DNA of 14,878 bases from the NCBI GenBank assembly GCA_018883625.1, contig JAHLFV010000200.1, forward strand, positions 1-14,878. The letters are read 5' to 3'. Below are positions 7,699 through 13,963 of this stretch, one piece after another (position 1 is the stretch's first letter; every line of letters begins with the position of its first letter). The translations under genes were made by a program, and so were the position numbers. The notes under the pieces were generated by a model. The model had not been told where the DNA came from and did no database searches. It saw nothing but the letters and a program-made list of their open reading frames with translations. The DNA is from Candidatus Treponema excrementipullorum. GTDB lineage: Bacteria; Spirochaetota; Spirochaetia; Treponematales; Treponemataceae.

Positions 7699-8628
7699 AT
7701 GAGTGTCATGCCGGTATCTGCTGATGAGCTTTTAAATAGATTTTATTCGCAGTTACTGGCAGTTGACAGGAAATCAAAGTTAACGGCTGAAACCTATAAA
7801 TTGGCAACGGAAATTTTTTTGTGTAGGTTTCAAAGCCTGAATGAGCAGAAAAATATCGTAAGTATTTTAGAATCCATGTCTGTGCAGGATATTATGCATT
7901 ATTTGACATGGCGAAAGACTCAGCAAATCGATGAACATACCATAGCTAAGGATATTTCCGCTTTACGGGCTTTTGGTGAATATCTTGTAGAAAGAAAAAT
8001 TTGGCAAGAAAACTTGCTATTATTAATAGAACGTCCGAAAATGAAAAGGAACCTACCTAAGGTATTGTCACCTGAGCAGGTAGATGCTTTGCTGAATGCT
8101 ATACAAACAAAGGATGATCTAGGGGTTCGGGATAGGGCTCTTTTTGAGCTTATATATTCCTGTGGTTTGCGTATCAGCGAGGTGGCAACTCTTTATCGTG
8201 AAAATGTACACTTGGAAGAAAGACTCTTGTTGGTACTGGGGAAAGGCAGCAAAGAGAGAATCGTTCCTTTCGGAGATACTGCATTTTATTGGCTTTCTAA
8301 GTGGATTTTTGAAAGTAGACCCAAAATTATAGGAAACCGACAGGTAAGAGAGGTGTTTGTTAATTACAAAGGGGAACCTCTTTCCAGGAAGGGGATTTGG
8401 AAACGGTTCCAAGAGTTGGAATCTCTGTCCGGTGTAACGGCAAAAGTTCATACGCTGCGTCATTCTTTTGCCACCCATTTGTTGTCCGGGGGAGCTGATT
8501 TGCGATCTGTGCAAGAACTTTTGGGGCATTCGGATTTATCTACAACTCAAATATATACCCATGTTAACAACGAGGAGTTGGAACTGTATCATAAAGAATT
8601 TTTCCCCGGTCATGGAGGTAAGCAATGA
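7699..8628 (+). CDS. xerD: XerD-like site-specific tyrosine recombinase
   Basis: Tyrosine recombinases of the XerC/XerD pair resolve chromosome dimers at the dif site near the terminus, in coordination with FtsK at the septum. The 309-residue protein has an N-terminal SAM-like core-binding domain (about 8-110) and a C-terminal catalytic domain with the full set of catalytic residues: Arg158 (C-G-L-R-I-S-E), Lys182 (G-K-G-S-K-E-R), His251 and Arg254 (H-T-L-R-H-S-F-A-T-H), His277 (L-G-H-S-D-L-S-T-T-Q) and nucleophile Tyr286 (I-Y-T-H-V). The block G-A-D-L-R-S-V-Q-E-L-L-G-H-S-D-L-S is closest to XerD as I remember it. The ATG lies six bases after ftsZ with AGGGGA ten bases upstream, and the gene ends in an ATGA overlap with the lipoprotein gene. 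A role in an integrative element is unlikely, as no mobile-element genes are around it. XerC versus XerD assignment is by motif only. Confidence 0.88.
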   Translation: MSVMPVSADELLNRFYSQLLAVDRKSKLTAETYKLATEIFLCRFQSLNEQKNIVSILESMSVQDIMHYLTWRKTQQIDEHTIAKDISALRAFGEYLVERKIWQENLLLLIERPKMKRNLPKVLSPEQVDALLNAIQTKDDLGVRDRALFELIYSCGLRISEVATLYRENVHLEERLLLVLGKGSKERIVPFGDTAFYWLSKWIFESRPKIIGNRQVREVFVNYKGEPLSRKGIWKRFQELESLSGVTAKVHTLRHSFATHLLSGGADLRSVQELLGHSDLSTTQIYTHVNNEELELYHKEFFPGHGGKQ

Positions 8629-9356
8629 AAAAAAAGTCAGTGTTTTTGATTCTTTTGTCAGTAGCTTGTGCTATGTTTTTTTTAGGTTGTGGCGCAAATA
8701 CCAAGACGATAAAGAATTTACAGGCTTTGGAAGAAGGGGTATCTAGCCCTACCACGATCGAAGAATTGGAAGATGCCATAGACAAATATGAAGCAAGAGT
8801 TTTGGACGTAATGCTGGCAAATCAGCAAATAGGAATTTGGTATAAAATGCTAGGTTCCCGGTACCTTGACGCTCAAATGTATGGTTTGGCTTTAGATGCT
8901 TTTCAGAAGGCAACGGAGTATTATCCTCAAAATCCCAATCTGTATTACTATGTGGGTCTTTGCGCCGGTTATATGTCAAAACAAGCCTTGGATTACGGTG
9001 GAACAGGGTCTACTGCTCAAAAATACAATTATTTGAAATTATCTGAATCGGGATATTTGAGAGCTGTGGAGCTGGATCCCAATTATGGCAGAGCTCTTTA
9101 CGGTTTAGGTGTGTTGTATATTTTTGAATTAGAGCAGCCGGATGCTGCTATTCCTCATTTGGAAAAATTACTGACTGTCGAAACCCGTCATACAGATGGC
9201 ATGTTTTTGTTGGCCAATGCGTATTATCAAACATACGAATACGATAAAGCTGTTGCCATGTACGACAAAATCATAGAAACCACCACATCTTCGGAAAAAA
9301 AGGCCCAAGCAGAAGCCAATAAGCTCATTGTGTTAGAAGCTGCCTATGCCCAGTGA
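8625..9356 (+). CDS. TPR-repeat lipoprotein of unknown function
   Basis: A 243-residue predicted lipoprotein. It starts with three lysines and a hydrophobic stretch, followed by F-L-G-C, so Cys22 is the likely lipidated residue (a relaxed lipobox of the kind seen in spirochaetes). S-V-A-C ending at Cys15 is a poorer alternative because it would leave a very short signal. The mature part is helical, with tetratricopeptide-like repeats at about 69-102, 103-153 (with an insertion rich in Gly, Thr and Ser), 154-188 and 189-222, each with the A/G and Y spacing typical of TPR. TPRs usually mediate protein binding. The protein should sit on the periplasmic side of a membrane or be otherwise surface-tethered. 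Its start overlaps the xerD stop (ATGA) with GGAGG upstream, and its end overlaps dprA by 11 bases, so it is embedded in the operon. I do not recognise a specific function. Confidence 0.85.
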   Translation: MKKKSVFLILLSVACAMFFLGCGANTKTIKNLQALEEGVSSPTTIEELEDAIDKYEARVLDVMLANQQIGIWYKMLGSRYLDAQMYGLALDAFQKATEYYPQNPNLYYYVGLCAGYMSKQALDYGGTGSTAQKYNYLKLSESGYLRAVELDPNYGRALYGLGVLYIFELEQPDAAIPHLEKLLTVETRHTDGMFLLANAYYQTYEYDKAVAMYDKIIETTTSSEKKAQAEANKLIVLEAAYAQ

Positions 9357-10263
9357 TCTGTTGGTTTTAGCTCTTGCAGAAATGCAGTTTTTAACCTGCA
9401 GGGAAAAGATATTTCTACAAAATAAACTTGACAATATTGCGGAGCTTGCAGTACTTTCTATAGATGACATATCTGTAATAGTGGGAAGGAAAATACGTTC
9501 CTCTTGGTGGACTGGAAAGGATTGCCTGCTACGGGCGGAGCGTAATGTCCGGTTGCTGGAAGCTTTCGGTATACAGTATACTTTGTATTCAGATGAAAAC
9601 TATCCCTCTTTGGTGTCGGAAATATATGATCCTCCTTTTGTGCTTTTTTACAGAGGGGATATGAATGTTGTTCGAGAGGCCTGTATTTCCGTTGTAGGGA
9701 CCCGAAAACCCAGTACCAAGGCCATAGAGGCAACTTTTTCTTTTGCAAAAGATGCCTCCGGTGCAGGATTCACGGTGATTTCCGGTTTAGCTTTTGGAAT
9801 TGATGCAGCCGCTCATAAGGGGGCTTTGGCAGGTAACGGAAAGACCCTAGCCGTATTGCCCTGTGGCTTAGATGGAGTTGCACCTGTCAGTCATAAGTTT
9901 TTGGCTCAGGCTATTTTGGAAAGAGGGGGGTGTCTTATGAGCGAGTATGTCCCCTGTACCGAAGCAGCAAAATTTCGGTTCCCTCAGCGGAACAGGATTA
10001 TAGCTGCTTTGTCTCCTGTTACGCTTATTGCAGAAGCTCCGAAAAATTCTGGGGCATTGATTACAGCCGATTTTGCCTTGGAACAAGGTAGAGATGTATA
10101 TTTACATCAAGCCGGCTTTGAAAATCCCTTGTGTGCTCAGGGAATGGGATTATATAAAGATGACGGAGCACCCGTCATATCTTCTTTTGAAGATTTTATG
10201 AATTATAGGAATGTTGCGCCCGGTACGGTGTATTGCAAACAGGATAAACAATTATATTTGTAG
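9346..10263 (+). CDS. dprA: DNA-processing protein DprA (Smf)
   Basis: DprA binds single-stranded DNA and loads RecA onto it; in competent bacteria this protects incoming DNA, and it is also kept by many bacteria with no known natural competence. The 305-residue protein has an N-terminal helical region (about 1-95) and a Rossmann-like DprA domain. Visible blocks are V-V-G-T-R-K-P-S at 116-123, S-G-L-A-F-G-I-D-A-A-A-H at 146-157, L-P-C-G-L-D, the signature F-P-Q-R-N-R-I-I-A-A-L-S at 212-223, and a final S-G-A-L-I-T-A-D-F-A-L-E-Q-G-R stretch. It ends soon after the Rossmann domain, so the C-terminal winged-helix domain found in longer homologues is absent. The ATG overlaps the lipoprotein gene by 11 bases with only a weak AGAAG ribosome site, which suggests translational coupling. 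topA follows after eight bases, a neighbour pair seen in many phyla. Confidence 0.95.
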   Translation: MPSDLLVLALAEMQFLTCREKIFLQNKLDNIAELAVLSIDDISVIVGRKIRSSWWTGKDCLLRAERNVRLLEAFGIQYTLYSDENYPSLVSEIYDPPFVLFYRGDMNVVREACISVVGTRKPSTKAIEATFSFAKDASGAGFTVISGLAFGIDAAAHKGALAGNGKTLAVLPCGLDGVAPVSHKFLAQAILERGGCLMSEYVPCTEAAKFRFPQRNRIIAALSPVTLIAEAPKNSGALITADFALEQGRDVYLHQAGFENPLCAQGMGLYKDDGAPVISSFEDFMNYRNVAPGTVYCKQDKQLYL

Positions 10264-10271
10264 AGGTTTAT

Positions 10272-12428
10272 ATGGCTGAAAAAAAGGCGAGTACCAAGAA
10301 AAAAGCAGGAAAGACGTCATTGGTGATTGTAGAGTCTCCTGCCAAAGCTAAAACTATTGAAAAATACCTTGGACCGGGATATACAGTAAAGGCTTCTATG
10401 GGACACCTTATAGATTTACCTAAATCCCGCCTTGCCATAGACGTGGAACACGGATTCACACCGGAATACATTACTGTCCGAGGCCGGGCAAAGTTGTTAA
10501 AGGAATTACAGAGGGATGCAAAAAAAGTAGACGAAGTATTGCTGGCCAGTGATAACGACCGAGAAGGGGAGTCAATAGCGTGGCACTTAAAGAATGCTTT
10601 TGACGGAAAAACAAAAGCCCCCATTAAACGTATTGTTTTTAATGAAATCACTCCTCAGGCAATTACGGAAGCCGTAAAGCATCCCTCGGATATCGATGAG
10701 GCAAAAGTAAATGCCCAGAAAGCCCGGCGGGTTTTGGATAGATTGGTGGGATACAATCTTTCACCCCTGTTATGGAAAAAAGTAAAAAACGGTCTTTCTG
10801 CAGGCCGAGTACAGTCTGTGGCTTTGCGATTGATTTGCGAACGGGAAAAAGAGGTAGAGAATTTTATTCCCGATGAATACTGGAGCTTAGATGCGGATTT
10901 TGTTAAAGGCAAATCAAAGTTTACGGCCCAATTGGTTCAATACGATGATAAAAAAATCGATCTGCCCAGTGAAAAATCTGTACAGGAAATTATAGAAGAG
11001 ATCGGTAAAACCTCATGTACCGTTGCTGACATTAAAGCTACAGAAAAAACTGTCCGACCTAAGCCTCCTTTTACAACATCAAAATTGCAGCAGGTGGCAG
11101 CCAACCGTTTGGGGTTTACATCCCGAAAAACCATGCAGATTGCACAACAGTTATATGAAGGTGTTAACATCGGTTCTAGTCGAGTCGGTCTTATTACATA
11201 CATGCGTACAGACTCTGTTCGTATTTCCCAGACGGCTATAAAGGATGTCCGTGATTGGTTGACTAAAAATTATCCCGGAGAATTACCGGAACAGCCTATA
11301 GAGTATACAGTAGGAAAAAAAGCCCAGGATGCCCATGAGGGTATACGTCCCACCTATGTCAGTTATACGCCGGATTCCGTAAAAGAATATTTAACTCGGG
11401 ATCAGCATCGCCTGTATTCGATTATTTGGGAGCGTTTTGTCTCCAGTCAAATGAATAACGCAAAAACCAGAACCACCAGTGTAGATATCCGTGCCGGCAA
11501 GGCTCTTTTCAGAGTTTCTGCCAGCAAAGTAGTCGATAAAGGTTTTTACAAAGTCATTAAAACCCTGTCCTCAAAGGAAGATGCCACCGGTTCCCTGCCT
11601 TCTTTGAAAGTTGGAGAAGAAATTACGGCGGAAAAATTTTATCCCGAACAGCATTTTACTCAGGGGCCGGCTCGCTTTACCGATGCGTCTATTGTAAAGA
11701 CCCTTGAAGAAAAAGGTATAGGTCGACCTTCTACTTATGCTCCCATTATCTCTGTTCTGTTGGACAGATATTACGTAACACGAAGCAATAAGCAATTAGT
11801 TCCCACCCAGCTGGGGCGGATGATTAACGATATTTTGGTAGAGTCTTTCCCTGAAGTTGTAAACGAAAATTTTACGGCAGAAATAGAGAACGAATTAGAC
11901 GAAGTAGAAGAAAACAAAATCCAATGGGCTAAAATGCTGGAAGATTTTTTCTTTCCCTTCCGAGACAAAGTAGAAAATGTTATGGCTACCCACGAAAGTT
12001 TTAAAGGTATGATGGATGAAGTCACCGATAAGATTTGTGAAAAATGCGGTAAGCCTATGGTAAAAAAACTGGGACGTTTTGGTTTCTTTTTGGCTTGTTC
12101 CGGTTTTCCCGAGTGCCATAATACTCGTTCCATTCCTTTGGCACGATGCCCTCGTCCCGGTTGTAACGGCGAAATCGTTGCACGAAAAACAAAAGGGAGA
12201 GGAAAAGAGTTTTACGGATGTACGAATTATCCTCAGTGCGATTTTATCAGTCATTATAAACCCGTTGATGTGTACTGTCCAAAGTGCGGTCAATTTTTGG
12301 TAGAAAAATACGATAAAAAGCATGGAACATATAAAGCTTGTATCAATCCTGACTGTGATTATCTCCATTCCGGTGATGATGCGACATTGGTTGCCAGTGA
12401 CTTGATGGAAGGTGTTGTAGAGGATTAA
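10272..12428 (+). CDS. topA: DNA topoisomerase I (type IA)
   Basis: TopA relaxes negatively supercoiled DNA by cutting one strand through a tyrosine link. The 718-residue protein has the Toprim domain at the N-terminus (L-V-I-V-E-S-P-A-K-A-K-T-I, then the metal-binding A-S-D-N-D-R-E-G-E). The active-site block G-L-I-T-Y-M-R-T-D-S-V-R gives catalytic Tyr310, and G-I-G-R-P-S-T-Y-A lies further on. After the core come three C4 zinc-ribbon motifs starting at Cys589 (C-E-K-C), Cys626 (C-P-R-P-G-C) and Cys669 (C-P-K-C), each closing with a second cysteine pair. They bind ssDNA and, in some bacteria, RNA polymerase. The N-terminal ten residues are rich in lysine and alanine. Shorter than the E. coli protein (865), but with the full set of domains. 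The ATG has AGAGG five bases upstream; its stop shares one base with the xerC start. Confidence 0.97.
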   Translation: MAEKKASTKKKAGKTSLVIVESPAKAKTIEKYLGPGYTVKASMGHLIDLPKSRLAIDVEHGFTPEYITVRGRAKLLKELQRDAKKVDEVLLASDNDREGESIAWHLKNAFDGKTKAPIKRIVFNEITPQAITEAVKHPSDIDEAKVNAQKARRVLDRLVGYNLSPLLWKKVKNGLSAGRVQSVALRLICEREKEVENFIPDEYWSLDADFVKGKSKFTAQLVQYDDKKIDLPSEKSVQEIIEEIGKTSCTVADIKATEKTVRPKPPFTTSKLQQVAANRLGFTSRKTMQIAQQLYEGVNIGSSRVGLITYMRTDSVRISQTAIKDVRDWLTKNYPGELPEQPIEYTVGKKAQDAHEGIRPTYVSYTPDSVKEYLTRDQHRLYSIIWERFVSSQMNNAKTRTTSVDIRAGKALFRVSASKVVDKGFYKVIKTLSSKEDATGSLPSLKVGEEITAEKFYPEQHFTQGPARFTDASIVKTLEEKGIGRPSTYAPIISVLLDRYYVTRSNKQLVPTQLGRMINDILVESFPEVVNENFTAEIENELDEVEENKIQWAKMLEDFFFPFRDKVENVMATHESFKGMMDEVTDKICEKCGKPMVKKLGRFGFFLACSGFPECHNTRSIPLARCPRPGCNGEIVARKTKGRGKEFYGCTNYPQCDFISHYKPVDVYCPKCGQFLVEKYDKKHGTYKACINPDCDYLHSGDDATLVASDLMEGVVED

Positions 12429-13450
12429 TGTCTGTTCCAAAGACTCTGCTTGCAAACATCGAAGAGTTTCTGTCTTATGAGTCTGGGGTACGGGGCTTGT
12501 CTCCTCATACTGTGGCAGGTTATCGCCAAGATTTGTATAAACTGACAAATTTTTTAGGTGAAGACTGTGCTATCGAATCTGTTACAAAGGAAGATTTGCG
12601 ATATTGCGTGGGAATGCTTACTTCCCAGGGGACTGCAGCTTCCAGTGTTAACAGATTTATAGCTGCCTGTCGTTCTTTATTTGCCTATTGTTACAGATTT
12701 CAGTATATTAAAAATAACCCTGCTTTGGAGGTTAAGACTGTAAAGCAACCTCAGTATCTGCCTAAATTTATGACAGCTTCCGAGATTGATGCTTTATGTG
12801 CTCAGCCAGAGGTAAAAGAGCTGTTGTGGAAAGAGCGAGACAAGGCACTGTTTGAGCTTTTGTATTCTTCCGGATGCCGTGTTTCGGAGGTGGCCGGTTT
12901 GACTTTGGATGATTTGTCCTCTGACTTAAAACGGGCTATCGTTCACGGTAAGGGGGGGAAGGATAGACAGGTTTTTTTTGAAGAGGATACAAGGAATGCT
13001 TTAAGGGAATATTTTCCTCAAAGGGCTCTGCGGATTCCCAAGGAAAGAGACGTTAAAGCTTTATTCATTAACCATGTTGGTCGTCCTTTGACACCTCGGG
13101 GTATTCGGTATATTATTGCCCGATATTCCGGCGTGGAAGGAACCAACCGTCCCGTATCTCCCCACGCTTTCCGTCACACTTTCGCCACTTCCATGGTGGC
13201 CAAGGGGGCTGATGTACGGTTTGTGCAGGAAATGTTAGGACATTCCAGTATTTCTACTACTCAGCGGTATACCCATATAGGGCGGGAACAGCTTATTGAT
13301 ATATATAATCGAGCCCATCCTCATGGAGGCAATACAGAAAAAGCCGGGATAACAGAAAAAAATCCTTTGGTTGAAAACAAACAGGAGAAAGAATATGAAT
13401 TATCCAGAAATTCGCAGTACGACAGTAATTGCAGTGAAAAAGGACGGTAA
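12428..13450 (+). CDS. xerC: XerC-like site-specific tyrosine recombinase
   Basis: Second Xer-type recombinase, the likely partner of the XerD-like protein encoded 3.8 kb upstream. The catalytic residues are all present: Arg151 (S-G-C-R-V-S-E), Lys175 (G-K-G-G-K-D-R), His246 and Arg249 (H-A-F-R-H-T-F-A-T), His272 (L-G-H-S-S-I-S-T-T-Q) and Tyr281 (R-Y-T-H-I). The end of the domain, I-Y-N-R-A-H-P-H, is the XerC-style finish (compare the HPR tail of E. coli XerC). The gene is in the same slot as Bacillus codV, the XerC homologue in front of hslV-hslU. Oddly, about 39 residues of Lys/Glu/Asn-rich tail follow the normal end at residue 301, and the last 56 bases overlap hslV in another frame. The start ATG shares one base with the topA stop, with AGAGG close upstream. 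Confidence 0.9.
   Translation: MSVPKTLLANIEEFLSYESGVRGLSPHTVAGYRQDLYKLTNFLGEDCAIESVTKEDLRYCVGMLTSQGTAASSVNRFIAACRSLFAYCYRFQYIKNNPALEVKTVKQPQYLPKFMTASEIDALCAQPEVKELLWKERDKALFELLYSSGCRVSEVAGLTLDDLSSDLKRAIVHGKGGKDRQVFFEEDTRNALREYFPQRALRIPKERDVKALFINHVGRPLTPRGIRYIIARYSGVEGTNRPVSPHAFRHTFATSMVAKGADVRFVQEMLGHSSISTTQRYTHIGREQLIDIYNRAHPHGGNTEKAGITEKNPLVENKQEKEYELSRNSQYDSNCSEKGR
13383..13387 (+). promoter_or_regulatory. Ribosome binding site that decides the hslV start
   Basis: AGGAG lies seven bases before ATG 13395. A TTG at 13371 in the same frame would add eight residues that are not needed for the HslV fold, and it lies before this site. The site is inside the xerC coding tail. Confidence 0.75.
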
Positions 13451-13934
13451 GGTTGCCATGGCCGGAGACGGACAGGTAACTATGGGAAATACCGTAATGA
13501 AAGGAAATGCCACAAAGGTACGGCGCATTTATGAAGGAAAAGTGTTAACGGGCTTTGCCGGTGCTACAGCTGACGCTTTTAATCTTTTTGACAAGTTTGA
13601 AACAAAGGTTAAAGAATATGCCGGCGATTTAACAAGAGCAGCCGTAGAGCTGGCAAAACAGTGGAGAACAGATAAGGCTCTCCGTCAACTGGAAGCTTTA
13701 CTATTAGTGGCAAATAAAGATAAGATACTGTTGATTTCCGGAACAGGAGATGTTATCGAACCGGAAAATGATGTCCTTGCCATCGGTTCGGGAGGAAACT
13801 ATGCCTATGCCGCAGCTTTAGCCTATCTTGAGTCTTCCGACCTTAGTGCCAAAGAAATTGCAGAAAGAAGTTTGAAAATTGCCGGTGATATTTGTATTTA
13901 TACAAATCATCACGTTACCGTGGAAGAACTGTAG
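13395..13934 (+). CDS. hslV: ATP-dependent protease HslVU, peptidase subunit HslV (ClpQ/CodW)
   Basis: HslV forms a double hexameric ring with proteasome-like fold and an N-terminal threonine nucleophile; it degrades proteins that HslU unfolds. The 179-residue protein carries S-T-T-V-I-A-V, G-D-G-Q-V-T-M-G-N-T-V-M-K, K-V-R-R-I-Y, F-A-G-A-T-A-D-A-F, L-A-K-Q-W-R-T-D-K, G-D-V-I-E-P-E-N-D and A-I-G-S-G-G-N-Y-A, all hallmark HslV blocks, and ends C-I-Y-T-N-H-H-V-T-V-E-E-L. Thr9 is the predicted catalytic nucleophile, so an eight-residue propeptide (or a mis-assigned start) precedes the mature end, unlike E. coli where only Met is removed. The ATG at 13395 is chosen for its AGGAG site. The first 56 bases overlap xerC, and hslU follows after 29 bases. 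Confidence 0.97.
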   Translation: MNYPEIRSTTVIAVKKDGKVAMAGDGQVTMGNTVMKGNATKVRRIYEGKVLTGFAGATADAFNLFDKFETKVKEYAGDLTRAAVELAKQWRTDKALRQLEALLLVANKDKILLISGTGDVIEPENDVLAIGSGGNYAYAAALAYLESSDLSAKEIAERSLKIAGDICIYTNHHVTVEEL

Positions 13935-13963
13935 ACAACAATAAAAATCAGAAGAGGAACATT

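Noticed and set aside
7699..13450. The two tyrosine recombinases as phage or integron integrases marking a mobile element
   Set aside because: They have XerC/XerD-type motifs and lengths, sit in conserved housekeeping order, and there are no excision, phage, transposase or attachment-repeat signals nearby.
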